Assembly (NCBI RefSeq): GCF_000404225.1
Contig: NC_021353.1
Location: 1,798,001 to 1,862,000 of the forward strand
DNA from: Candidatus Methanomassiliicoccus intestinalis Issoire-Mx1
GTDB lineage: Archaea > Thermoplasmatota > Thermoplasmata > Methanomassiliicoccales > Methanomassiliicoccaceae
Length of the DNA: 64,000 nucleotides
Direction: 5' to 3'
The notes under the pieces were generated by a model. The model saw only the letters and a program-made list of their open reading frames with translations, ran no database searches and was not told the DNA's origin. Positions 55,027 to 64,000 of the stretch are shown here, piece after piece; the stretch's first letter is position 1; every line of letters starts with the position of its first letter. Both the position numbers and the translations under genes were made by a program.

Positions 55027-58000
55027 TTATACAGTTCCTGGATTTGTTTTCTCATAGAATGAAAGAATGTCCCAGTCATCTTCGGAATCGGTGGTGCGCT
55101 TGCACACGATCCCGTTAGACCGGGCATATCTTTCCAAGATGAGTTCTGCTTCCCGAGAGCCGAGAAAGTCTTCGACAGACATTTCATCTTTGGAGTTGAC
55201 TCTGCCGCGGAAAGATCCTGCCAGTCTAGAGCCGTCCATTATAACGGAGTAAGTAGCTCCTCCTCTCAGTTTTTTAATCCAATCTGAGAGATATGTATGC
55301 AGATTGTCGTCCGGTGTTATGACCACCTCGCCTTTGAAATTTGCAGCTCCATAGCTCTCCAGTTCAGACTTCATGATCCAGTACATCGTGTCTGTACCAT
55401 CTACTAAGAATCCTTTCACAAGGAAATCTTCATCCTCCAGTTCTGCAAGGATCTGCCGGATGTCTCTCATCGGCATGCGGAATCTCAGGAAACGAGAGAG
55501 GTTTTCTGCGCTAAACAGGCCGTAGTTCTCAAAGAAGTGGATGATTATTGATTTTCTTGCGTCATGAACATCCATGCCTGAATCTGGGATAATTCTGAAA
55601 CGCTTATTCTGATCAGTATAGATGATTGCTCCAGAAGTCAGAGATTTCAGCGCCTCCTGGGTGGCATCTTTGCTTAGCGGAGAATTGTTTAAGATCGTAC
55701 CTTTAAACATTGGTTTTCCGCTTTCAATCATCTTCAGAATTAGTTTCATATCAGGAGTAATCTCACGGTTCTTTGCAGCCCTGCAGAGACTGGCAAATTC
55801 CAGAGATGTGTACGTAATGTAATCAGGAATCGCCTGAACCTTGACTACAAAACCCATGTCAAACATGCTTTTCAAAGGAATCCTGTTGCGGCATCTGATT
55901 GAAGTTGAAGCATCAGAACGCAGACCTCCCTGAACCTTGATGGCATCTGCTACATTCTGGAAGCGTTTGCCTAATCCCTGCTTTGTGAACACTAAGGAAA
56001 GGGCTGAATCGAAGGAACAGCGGGTAGGGACCAAATTCCCTTTTGCAAACATGTCGCCGACTTCAATCCATCCTTTTGATGAAAAGATGTCCCGTACCTC
56101 CTGCGGAGAGTTGGAAGGGGTATTTCCCATAACTTCTCTCATTCTGATGACATCATATCCTTCCATCTTATGATACTGCATGAGAACATCTAACGCATCA
56201 AGAACAGAGGGAATGTTTTCAACAGTATCTACATCCAGCTCACGGATTTCGATGACACCGCTCATATTCCATTTTTCTGCCCCGCCGATCAGGGTTCCAT
56301 CGCGGATAATCGGGTAAATCCATCTGTCTCCGAACCTGGAAGCAACTGCAGCCCAGATTGATTGAACACTTGGATCATAGAGAGACACGACTTTGCATCC
56401 CTGCGGCTGGGTACTTGCTTTTCCAAGATTCTCGAGTTCATCGCGGAAGACAAACATTTCTTCCCGCCCTTCCCCGACTGAGACTGATTCCACGTCCAGA
56501 TCTTTAATGACATTCATGATCTGTTCGTTTGTAAACTGCGTTGCAGTTGAAATCATATAGACAGAAATGGGACCATAGGACCGGATGTACTGCTCAACGA
56601 TATCTCTGACAGGATCGCCATCGAATTCCGGTGCGTCATACCTGATGTATGTGTTCTCGGATGCACGCTCTTCTCTTTCCTCAAACCTGCGTACAACATA
56701 CATATTGCGGTCAAGGTGGTCGATGGATTCCTTGATCTCATCTTTGCTTCTGTCAGGCATAATCGCAGAGATCTGCCTCAGTGACGCTCCATCACCCATA
56801 GCAGAGGAGATTATTTCCAAAACTCTGGTATCCAGTGCATTCAGTTTATCTCTGCGGTATGCTGATACATAAGGAGGAGCATCTTCTGAAAGTATATACC
56901 TTACACGCCCCCGCATAAACCTGCCCAGAAGAATTTTTCCAGACTTTCTCAATTCTTCCCAGTCTTTCATGCTGAAGTTGTTTACACGGTAAAATGCATC
57001 TAACGGTGAGCCGAGTGTAACATTCGCTTTGAATAATTCCTCAATCGTATCAAAAGGCCCGTCCTGCTTATTTCTGCGGTGTGCCTCCACGTTTGAATAA
57101 TCATATGCCTGCAGGTTATCCGTCTTCAATCTCAGATAATCTTTCTTAAGCATATATTGATTATTTTCAGAAACTAAATATTTACCTTCTCTCACCAGTT
57201 CTCTGTGCATCATGCCTTTCAAGGCAGTCTGCACCTCCTTAGAAGAGAGGCTTAATGCAAATGCAATATCCTCTACATCCGCAGGAGCGTAGCAGTTCAG
57301 ATAATTCAGGATTGCTGTATCAATGGACTCTTCTCTTGACGGCAGAGAAAGCTCTTCCTGCTTGAGATAGGTCCACTTCCCATTCTGATATGCTGTACGC
57401 TTCACCAAGCCGCATACTTCAAGCTTTCTCAGAGACTGCGCAATCTTCTCTCTAGGAACTTCCAGCGATGATACCAGCTCAGGAATCATATGCTCTTCAT
57501 CGAGAGACTCAAGGACTTTGTTGTCAAGCTCGTTCAGCGTTCTTTGCGAGGACAACGCAGACAGGTATACAGGAAGATCTTTAGAAGTTACGAAATAAAC
57601 ATCATCAAGGAAAATAGTGGAGATCTTTCCGTCTTCCAGCAGCTCCCTGGTCCATTCATCTATGTCTTCCCGGTTGGCAAGACAGAAAGGATACACATTT
57701 CTTCCTTTTTCCTTGAATACCCTTACGGGCTGAATTCTGGATATGAGACTGAACAGTTCCTGCTTGGTTGAGGCAGTGCCTGTTTTCTGACGGAAGTAAG
57801 GTACTACCTGATCTTCCTTGAACTCGAATTCTGATATATCCACTCCAAGCACTTTGGTCAGAACTTTACGGTGCAGTTCCCTCAGGAGAGCTCCGCGGTC
57901 CTCCATCAGAACCATGTCTGAAATTCCTGCCAGGACAGCGTTGTGTGCAAACGGAGACGGAGAAGAATTATAGTCAATAGTATGAACCTTCATCTCTCCG

Positions 58001-60402
58001 CTTTCAATGTTATGGAGAATCAGTTTTGCATTGTTTATGTCCATAACATCTTCCATGATTTCTCTGTAAGTTTCATCAATTACCGGAACGCCGTCAATGC
58101 TGCGCAGAGCATCTAAAAGATAAGAAGAACGTATCTGCTGCCTTCCCACGGATACTTCTTTTCCTTTATAATTACGAAGAATCATGAAACTGCGGGATGC
58201 TGTATGCCTGAATCTCTGCTTAAACAGCTCAGAATCTTTGATGGCACGCATAAGGGTGTCTTCCAGAGCGCTCTCTTTCAGCAGATCTTTCACTACTGCA
58301 AGATTGATTCTTTCCGGAGAAGAGATCATAAATGTATCGTCAGTAACAGATACTGAGACGTTGCAGTTCATTTCTCTGGTTATGACGAATGCATACGCTC
58401 TAGAAAGAGCATCGTTGACTCTTCTTCCGAAAGGAAAGTGGAAGACCATGCTGTATTTTCCAGAAGGATCAACGTAACCTTCAATGATCAAATCTTTATC
58501 ATCCGGAATATATCCGCAGCTGCCTTTTTGTTCATTAAAGTATGAAATAATAGACTGAGCTGACCCGGCATCTACACCGAACGACATCAGCCATTCCATA
58601 TTGTCATCTCTGTCAATGCGTTCAGCCATTTCCCTGCGGAATTTAGCAACCCCCATTGAAAGATCGAATGAACGGGGAAGCATCTCTCCACTCCAAGACG
58701 GGACGGTGGGTTTGCGGCCTCCGGCATCCCTGACAAAGACTTTCATTCCCTTTGAACGCACATATTCATACGGTTTTCCGCCGAGAACGAAAACATCACC
58801 GGACGAAAGCCTCTCTACGAACTTTTCCGAAAGGTCCCCAATCATGCCGCCTTTTTCAGTAAACACCTTGTAATTTGCTTCCTCAGGAATCGTTCCTAAA
58901 TTCAGGAAGTAAATCATCCTGGAACCTGATCTTCTGCCGAAGATGTTTTCTTCCTCATCATACCAAATTTTAGGATAAACGCCTTCAAAGGCATCTTTGC
59001 TGCCGAGGTAACGAAGCACTTCCAGAAAAGTTTCCTTTTTGAGATTTCTGAAACAATATGACCTGCGGACCAGTTCCAAAGCCTCATCGACTTCCCATCT
59101 TTTCTCAAGAGACATTCCGACAACGCTTTGAGAAAGTACATCCAGACAGTTTTCAGAGATTGAGACTCTGTCAATATGCTTATCATGGGCAGCACGGCAG
59201 AGAACCGCGCATTCCACAAGATCGTCCTTCTCAAAGACAAGTATTCTGCCTTTGGAAGTAAGCCCGTGGCCGTGACCGCTCCTGCCAATACGCTGTAAGC
59301 CTTTGGCAACTGACTTGGGAGAACCAATCTGCACCACCAGATCAACAAACCCTATGTCAATCCCAAGTTCCAGAGATGTTGAAGAAACAACACACTTCAG
59401 CTCCCCGTTCTTCAGACGTTCTTCAACGTCAAGCCTGGTCTCTTTGGCTAATGAACCATGATGCGCCTCAACGCTCTCCAGTCCGCGCTCCCTCAGTTTG
59501 TAGACGATATTTTCAGTACCGGAACGAGTGTTTGTAAAGACAATTGTGGTTCTGTGCTCATTTATCATCTCGCTCAGGCGGTCATACATCTTGGCATTGA
59601 CCACCTCATAAGGCAGAGCTGTCATGTCCTCCGTTGGGCATATGACCTGTATATCCAGATCCCTCTGTCTCATAATTTCCACAATGTTGAAGTCTCTGGG
59701 AGCTCCGTTTTCATAACCGCACAGATATTCAGCCACCTCATTGATCGGTGCCAGTGTTGCAGACAATCCGACTCTCACAAACGGTTTGCTGCAGATGTCC
59801 TGAAGCCGTTCCAAGGTGAGAGATAAAAAGACCCCGCGCTTAGAATCACATACTTCGTGAATCTCATCCAGGATTACATATTCTACACCGGAGAGCTTCT
59901 CCCTGAACTTTGGAGCAGCCAGTATCAAAGCAAGACTTTCAGGAGTAGTTATCAGAATATGCGGAGGCTTCCGCAGCATTTTCTGTCTTTCGGACTGAGA
60001 TGTGTCTCCAGTCCTCACCCCTACACGGATGTTGGGAAACTCAGTTCCGAGTCTTTCAGCCGTTTCCCTCATCTCTCTCAAGGGTTCTTCAAGATTTTTG
60101 TCAATATCATTTGCCAGAGCCTTTAACGGAGAGATGTAAACCGCATAAACCCTGTCTTCCAGCTTCCCTTCTTTGGAGTATTTAAAAAGCTCATTGATAA
60201 TTGACGTGAAAGCTGTAAGAGTCTTGCCGGACCCTGTCGGTGAAGACACTAAAACATTTTTACGCTGGTGTATTAAAGGCACAGCGTAAGACTGCGGCTC
60301 TGTAAAATCTTCAAACCTGTTGGTAAACCACTCTGCAATCAGAGGATCCAACATGGACAGGATCTGCTTTTTAGAATAACGTTTGACTGTTTTACTTTTC
60401 AT
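55027..60402 (-). CDS. lhr: Extended Lhr-type helicase
   Basis: Superfamily 2 DNA repair helicase of 1791 aa. Residues 1-880 are the Lhr core: SSPTGSGKT (53-61), DEIHEVC near 175, QRIGRSGHG near 365, then winged helix and beta bundle. The rest is unusual for archaea, where Lhr is near 900 aa. It has several winged helices and a YcaQ/AlkZ-like segment (SLYDPSVQSIW...RWIYPIIRDGTLIGG near 1340), with a second similar module ending near 1700 (VITPDDNLHTYL). E. coli Lhr also has such a C-terminal region but is shorter. Confidence 0.88.
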   Translation of the reverse strand: MKSKTVKRYSKKQILSMLDPLIAEWFTNRFEDFTEPQSYAVPLIHQRKNVLVSSPTGSGKTLTAFTSIINELFKYSKEGKLEDRVYAVYISPLKALANDIDKNLEEPLREMRETAERLGTEFPNIRVGVRTGDTSQSERQKMLRKPPHILITTPESLALILAAPKFREKLSGVEYVILDEIHEVCDSKRGVFLSLTLERLQDICSKPFVRVGLSATLAPINEVAEYLCGYENGAPRDFNIVEIMRQRDLDIQVICPTEDMTALPYEVVNAKMYDRLSEMINEHRTTIVFTNTRSGTENIVYKLRERGLESVEAHHGSLAKETRLDVEERLKNGELKCVVSSTSLELGIDIGFVDLVVQIGSPKSVAKGLQRIGRSGHGHGLTSKGRILVFEKDDLVECAVLCRAAHDKHIDRVSISENCLDVLSQSVVGMSLEKRWEVDEALELVRRSYCFRNLKKETFLEVLRYLGSKDAFEGVYPKIWYDEEENIFGRRSGSRMIYFLNLGTIPEEANYKVFTEKGGMIGDLSEKFVERLSSGDVFVLGGKPYEYVRSKGMKVFVRDAGGRKPTVPSWSGEMLPRSFDLSMGVAKFRREMAERIDRDDNMEWLMSFGVDAGSAQSIISYFNEQKGSCGYIPDDKDLIIEGYVDPSGKYSMVFHFPFGRRVNDALSRAYAFVITREMNCNVSVSVTDDTFMISSPERINLAVVKDLLKESALEDTLMRAIKDSELFKQRFRHTASRSFMILRNYKGKEVSVGRQQIRSSYLLDALRSIDGVPVIDETYREIMEDVMDINNAKLILHNIESGEMKVHTIDYNSSPSPFAHNAVLAGISDMVLMEDRGALLRELHRKVLTKVLGVDISEFEFKEDQVVPYFRQKTGTASTKQELFSLISRIQPVRVFKEKGRNVYPFCLANREDIDEWTRELLEDGKISTIFLDDVYFVTSKDLPVYLSALSSQRTLNELDNKVLESLDEEHMIPELVSSLEVPREKIAQSLRKLEVCGLVKRTAYQNGKWTYLKQEELSLPSREESIDTAILNYLNCYAPADVEDIAFALSLSSKEVQTALKGMMHRELVREGKYLVSENNQYMLKKDYLRLKTDNLQAYDYSNVEAHRRNKQDGPFDTIEELFKANVTLGSPLDAFYRVNNFSMKDWEELRKSGKILLGRFMRGRVRYILSEDAPPYVSAYRRDKLNALDTRVLEIISSAMGDGASLRQISAIMPDRSKDEIKESIDHLDRNMYVVRRFEEREERASENTYIRYDAPEFDGDPVRDIVEQYIRSYGPISVYMISTATQFTNEQIMNVIKDLDVESVSVGEGREEMFVFRDELENLGKASTQPQGCKVVSLYDPSVQSIWAAVASRFGDRWIYPIIRDGTLIGGAEKWNMSGVIEIRELDVDTVENIPSVLDALDVLMQYHKMEGYDVIRMREVMGNTPSNSPQEVRDIFSSKGWIEVGDMFAKGNLVPTRCSFDSALSLVFTKQGLGKRFQNVADAIKVQGGLRSDASTSIRCRNRIPLKSMFDMGFVVKVQAIPDYITYTSLEFASLCRAAKNREITPDMKLILKMIESGKPMFKGTILNNSPLSKDATQEALKSLTSGAIIYTDQNKRFRIIPDSGMDVHDARKSIIIHFFENYGLFSAENLSRFLRFRMPMRDIRQILAELEDEDFLVKGFLVDGTDTMYWIMKSELESYGAANFKGEVVITPDDNLHTYLSDWIKKLRGGATYSVIMDGSRLAGSFRGRVNSKDEMSVEDFLGSREAELILERYARSNGIVCKRTTDSEDDWDILSFYEKTNPGTV

Positions 60403-60619
60403 ATACTAGCTCCAATGAGACACGAATCGTGGCCCATTTTCGTTTTGTGTATTATAACGTTTTGTACCAGTTTTCAAAATCTATATTCTTCAAATGCAAC
60501 CGCAGATCAATGAAATATATGGATAATACTATAAATTATAATAATATTCAGCAGTCTGGGACTTAAATAATAGATTAGACAATAATTAATATCAGATGTA
60601 ATATCAATATTCGGATCAA

Positions 60620-61639
60620 ATGAGTGACATTACCCAATACTCAACTGAAGAAAATAACGGTACAGAGAAGGAGTGGAATCCTGAAATTACATTCAATAAT
60701 TACATATAGCATTTAGCGAACAGCGGACTCTCTGAACTGGTTGTTTATAAGCGGAAATGTATACTCTCATGGATCTGCACAAAGTTGGTGGAAAACGGAA
60801 TGAGCGCTTCGCCTCAGGAATGGGATGGAGACGTTGTTAATTTTATAAGGGATGTTCTGCTCAGAGGATCTCCAGCCAGTATAAACAAAGAGTACTATGC
60901 CACTGCCTCAAGATATGCGTCATTTAACAAAAATAAGATTTTTGAAATAATGAAGATAACTGAACACCCTAGCAAACCGAACGAAGAGGATAAACTTACA
61001 AATGAAGAGGTCCAGCTGGTACTGAATGAAGCAGAAGGCGTTGAGCGTTTGATATTTCACATGGGACTTCAGCTGAATCTGCGTTACAGAGAAATGCTCA
61101 GCCTGTGCGTGAATGACATCTATCAAGATCATGTATGCGTCATGAGAAAAGACAAGTACGGTACGAGTCTGAGAACTGTGATCTTCCATCCAGATACCAA
61201 AAAAGAATTGGAAAAGTATGAAATCGTCAGAAATACCGAAATCAGCTGGGCAAAAAGAGTGAACGAGAATGTTGAGGTTCCTGATTACTTATTCATTCAT
61301 CAGGAAAAAGGGGAATTATCAGTATACTCAGTTCCAGCCATTCACTACATGATGAAAAAGCTCTCAGACCGCTCAGGGATAAAATTTACAATAAAAACAC
61401 TGAAGAATACCAACAAAGAGATTTCCCCTGCAATCGAAGAAAGATGGGATCTTGTACACGGAACACAAGAAGTCTTAGACACATACACTGAACCCGACAT
61501 CATAGAAGAAAATATTACTGCAGCGGTGAACGGCGATGAATATCTGTCCTCAATACTATCTTCTTGGCATAAGTCTCCCAGAGGACAAGAATGGGTAGAA
61601 AGACAGAAAATGCAGTCTAAAATTAAAAGTTCAGACTAA
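60620..61639 (+). CDS. Degenerate tyrosine recombinase with in-frame TAG
   Basis: The frame from ATG 60620 runs to TAA 61639 with one TAG at 60707-60709. Both sides of it fit a single core-binding domain (ITFNNYI, then HLANSGLSELVVYKRK). If TAG is read as pyrrolysine, the protein has 339 residues; otherwise translation could restart at ATG 60800 or another start. The catalytic domain keeps R in LNLRYREML and Y in VLDTYTEP, but HxxR appears replaced by IKTLKNT. It may be inactive or repurposed as a DNA-binding protein. Confidence 0.6.
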
Positions 61640-62462
61640 ACCCGTAAAGCTCTTCTGGATTATCCTTGTGGATCTTCCAGGCCTGTTCTTCAGTCATCCT
61701 TTTAGAATTTATGTAACCCATGGTGCGCTTAGGAACTGTTTTTATATCCAAAACTGCCCCGGGTCTCGAAGGTTCATCCATGTAATCAGTTTCCATCACA
61801 AATCTGGTTCCTTTTTCCAGAGCTTCAGAAACTGCAGGACGGGTTGCGAGAACTGAAGGAAACAGACCAAAATTTTCTTCTTCCAGCACCAATGGAGGAG
61901 AATAATGTTTGACAACGCGCGATCTTGGAAGGCCTGCACTATCCGCAATTCTAGCCAGATCCGCCATGCATTCAGAAGTTCCGCTTTCAGTATGAAGGAT
62001 GACGGGACAGCCTGCTTCTTTAGCAAGAGACATCCCATAAGCCATGATTTCATTGGAGGCTTCAAGAATTTCAGGACTGACTTCAAAATGAGGCCGCCCG
62101 ATTTCTCCGATAGCTACGGCCTTGCGCTCCAATACCAGTTTCTGAGCAGATTCCATTCCTTCTTTCATGATCTCTACAGCCCTGCTCATGCCGTATTTCT
62201 CAGCGAGTCCGATAAGAAGAACTGGGTAAGGTCCTACAGCGGTAAAGAGCTTAACTGGAGTCTCAGAGTTGCATTTTTCAGCCATTCTGAGTGTGATGTT
62301 GTAAGATTCAAGAAAACTGCTGCCTGATGTAATCTGAACTTCAGAATAAGGCATGTGGCACAGAATTGCATGTGTGCCGCCGTACTTATGAAAAATGTTG
62401 ACCGCCTCCACGCCTTTTCCTGCAGGCTGGAGGTGCATGTGGTTGTCAAAAATAGGTATCAG
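61623..62462 (-). CDS. TatD-like metal-dependent hydrolase
   Basis: A 279-aa amidohydrolase-fold protein. The N-terminal metal motif is FDNHMH; later ligands lie in AIGEIGRPHFE, VILHTES, VKHYS and METDY. No ATG, GTG or TTG lies before the HMH motif: the upstream codons run back to a TGA. I start at CTG 62462, which overlaps the tbp stop as CTGA and gives IPIFDNHMH, as in homologues. DNase activity is known for some TatD proteins only. Confidence 0.75.
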   Translation of the reverse strand: MIPIFDNHMHLQPAGKGVEAVNIFHKYGGTHAILCHMPYSEVQITSGSSFLESYNITLRMAEKCNSETPVKLFTAVGPYPVLLIGLAEKYGMSRAVEIMKEGMESAQKLVLERKAVAIGEIGRPHFEVSPEILEASNEIMAYGMSLAKEAGCPVILHTESGTSECMADLARIADSAGLPRSRVVKHYSPPLVLEEENFGLFPSVLATRPAVSEALEKGTRFVMETDYMDEPSRPGAVLDIKTVPKRTMGYINSKRMTEEQAWKIHKDNPEELYGFSLNF

Positions 62463-63007
62463 CGCAGAAGCCCCGCTGAACGTAATTCCTCAGTGATCTT
62501 ACATACAGCCTCTTCTACATCAGAAGGCTGTCTGGCACCGGTGCATACGAGTTTTCCGGATCCAAAGAGAAGAACTACTACCTTAGGTTCATCGAGCCTG
62601 TATACAAGACCCGGAAACTGCTCTGGTTCGTATTCTACTCTTTCAAGTCCAAGAGAAATGGCAATTGCATTCAGATTGATCTCCTGGCACAAGTCTGAAG
62701 AAGCGACAATATTCTGAACTACAACATCAGGTTCGATCTGTACTTTGATGCCGGCTTTCTCAATCTGTTTGGCGACCTTTGTGATAGCTACCTTGACATT
62801 CTCAAGACTTTTTGCTCCAGTACATACAACTTTTCCGCTGCGGAACAAAAGAGTAGCTGTTTTAGGTTCCTTAAGCCTATAGATAAGTCCCGGAAACTGT
62901 TCTGGCTCATATTCCGCACCTTCCAATGCAAGAGCAATCGCTTGCAGATCAAGCTCCTCACCAAGAGAAGTGGAAGCTACTACATTCTCAATTTTTATTC
63001 TGGCCAA
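62459..63007 (-). CDS. tbp: TATA-binding protein
   Basis: General transcription factor of 182 aa made of two direct repeats: IENVVASTSLGEELDL...EQFPGLIYRLKEPKTATLLFRSGKVVCTGAK, then the same pattern from residue 95. The start is TTG 63007, after a GGTGA ribosome site. A TATA-like TTTATAAAG lies near 63046, so it may regulate itself. Confidence 0.95.
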   Translation of the reverse strand: MARIKIENVVASTSLGEELDLQAIALALEGAEYEPEQFPGLIYRLKEPKTATLLFRSGKVVCTGAKSLENVKVAITKVAKQIEKAGIKVQIEPDVVVQNIVASSDLCQEINLNAIAISLGLERVEYEPEQFPGLVYRLDEPKVVVLLFGSGKLVCTGARQPSDVEEAVCKITEELRSAGLLR

Positions 63008-63163
63008 TTAGGTCACCAATCAATGGAATTTATATACCTTTATAAAGCATTTGTGCTTGAAAGAGGCAAAAAACCAGCATTTTACTTAAATACTCATGTT
63101 GCAAAAAAGCCAAATAAAATCGTGTTTAACAGGGTTTAAACAAATTTTGAGCAGACACTAATG

Positions 63164-63223
63164 ATTATATACCCAATGCCATATATGACATATGTCTGAC
63201 ATTAATGCATGTTTTGTCTGACA
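63164..63223 (+). promoter_or_regulatory. Promoter with twin TGTCTGACA repeats
   Basis: ATTATATA (63164-63171) predicts a start near 63193. TGTCTGACA occurs at 63193-63201 and 63215-63223, 22 bp apart, so both sit on the same helix face. A dimeric ribbon-helix-helix protein, perhaps the one encoded next, could bind here. Confidence 0.5.
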
Positions 63224-63243
63224 ATAAAGACGAGGTAGTAAGT

Positions 63244-63555
63244 ATGGCGGACACTGAAAGAATCACCGTGAGACTCCAGAATGACAGAGCTAAAGCGCTG
63301 GAAAAACTTGTGGAAATGGGTAGGTTTCCTACAGTGTCTGATGCGATCAGGACAGCTGTCGATGAGTTCGTAGATGCGAATTTTACTCCTGAATATATAG
63401 AACGCATCACCATCGATCTTCCCAAGGGAAATGTGGTAGAGCTTGAATGCCTTGTCAAAGACGGTGACTCTGTTTCAATTGATGATGCCATCAGAAATGC
63501 AGTCAGAGAATACACCAGAAAACGCATTCCTAAGGCAATGGAAGATCAGCTTTAA
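63244..63555 (+). CDS. Tandem ribbon-helix-helix regulator
   Basis: A 103-aa protein with two ribbon-helix-helix units: ITVRLQNDRAKALEKLV...SDAIRTAVDEFV and ITIDLPKGNVVELECLV...DDAIRNAVREYT. One chain may therefore form a pseudo-dimer. The start is ATG 63244, not the longer frame from 63205, which overlaps the repeats. Divergent from tbp. No partner toxin is seen. Confidence 0.72.
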   Translation: MADTERITVRLQNDRAKALEKLVEMGRFPTVSDAIRTAVDEFVDANFTPEYIERITIDLPKGNVVELECLVKDGDSVSIDDAIRNAVREYTRKRIPKAMEDQL

Positions 63556-63560
63556 ATTGA

Positions 63561-64000
63561 TCAGGGAGGAAGAGGCTTCTTCCCCTCGATTATTCTATGA
63601 GCATCAGCAATTACTCCCACCAGAGTGCAGAACTCCCATTTTGTTAAGACGGCTCTGCCGATTATTCTGCGGAACATTGTTGATGTGTTCTCTTTTCTAA
63701 ATTCTGGATAATTCACTGAATCAAGCAGGCAGTTGAAAAATTCAAAGAGACGTTCCTTGTCTTCATCGGTAGCTTCAGACAGATTATGCTCGAAGTTGCC
63801 TGCTAAAAACACTTCATAGGTAATGATGGAAACTGCATGAGAAAGATTCAGAACGGGGTAGCTATCGCTTGACGGAATGTGCACCAGAATATCACAGTGC
63901 TCCAGATCATGCTGGGAAAGCCCATCGTCCTCAGGACCGAAGACCAGAGCCACTTTTCCAGTATAACTCTTCATTTTATCAGCAAAGCCTCTGGCGCTTT
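63561..64000 (-). CDS. SpoU/TrmJ-type RNA 2'-O-methyltransferase, partial
   Basis: The C-terminal part of a SPOUT methyltransferase that continues past the right edge. ARGFADK leads into VALVFGPEDDGLSQHDLEHCD and SYPVLNLSHAVSIITYEVF, the knotted SAM site of the TrmJ/LasT group, which 2'-O-methylates tRNA position 32. A C-terminal helical domain follows. The N-terminal 80-100 residues are outside the window. Confidence 0.82.
   Translation of the reverse strand, partial: SARGFADKMKSYTGKVALVFGPEDDGLSQHDLEHCDILVHIPSSDSYPVLNLSHAVSIITYEVFLAGNFEHNLSEATDEDKERLFEFFNCLLDSVNYPEFRKENTSTMFRRIIGRAVLTKWEFCTLVGVIADAHRIIEGKKPLPP

Overview
The window is archaeal. It encodes TATA-binding protein, Orc1/Cdc6, aIF5B, an archaeal-type prolyl-tRNA synthetase, CTP-dependent riboflavin kinase, pantoate kinase, HerA and a GPN-loop GTPase. 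It also carries bacterial-type DNA gyrase (gyrB-gyrA). Genes are packed in short operons, with TTTAAATA-like boxes about 25 bp before probable starts. Only three of roughly 60 genes end in TAG (the A58 tRNA methyltransferase, tmk and ureF), and one recombinase gene has an in-frame TAG. My best placement is a Thermoplasmatota archaeon, probably a Methanomassiliicoccales-like gut methanogen in which UAG may encode pyrrolysine. That is inference: no methanogenesis or pyl gene lies in the window.

1-8.9 kb is accessory. It holds an HUH rolling-circle Rep with hairpins just upstream, a PD-(D/E)xK nuclease-like protein, a structured leader before three tiny genes and a complete tyrosine integrase. 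Just after the integrase is what looks like the 3' end of a tRNA gene (an attachment-site candidate). Next come four related small winged-helix proteins, a C2H2 zinc-finger operon, and a roughly 250-nt strongly structured RNA candidate with its own TATA box. That RNA sits between a full and a shortened copy of the zinc-finger operon end. Two ribbon-helix-helix proteins close the region. The RNA locus is the best candidate here for something undescribed.

9-31 kb is mostly core: GPN GTPase, ribK, purSLQ, tRNA m1A methyltransferase, an unknown protein with an internal duplication, prs-proS, herA-DUF357, coaBC-pantoate kinase, gltA-DUF167-toprim-tmk, infB and a DUF234 ATPase. It is interrupted by a frameshifted surface-protein remnant and a CpG-rich gene-free stretch at 23.7-24.5 kb.

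31-40.7 kb holds an ABC export-type cassette with an anchored extracytoplasmic protein, then a complete urease operon ureABCEFGD with intact nickel ligands, preceded by a FluC fluoride-channel pair. 40.8-51.6 kb has a class II UvrA, cdc6-gyrA-gyrB, thiC, a second FluC pair and a tRNA-Thr(CGT) with a 24-nt D-loop insertion.

51.8-64 kb holds a 5'-truncated DUF1016 nuclease, a nitroreductase-fold protein, an OGG glycosylase, a regulator with a cysteine-rich tail, a very long Lhr helicase (1791 aa), a degenerate recombinase with the internal TAG, a TatD-like hydrolase that seems to start at CTG, TBP, a two-domain ribbon-helix-helix regulator with a possible repeated operator, and the 3' part of a SpoU/TrmJ-type RNA methyltransferase running off the window.
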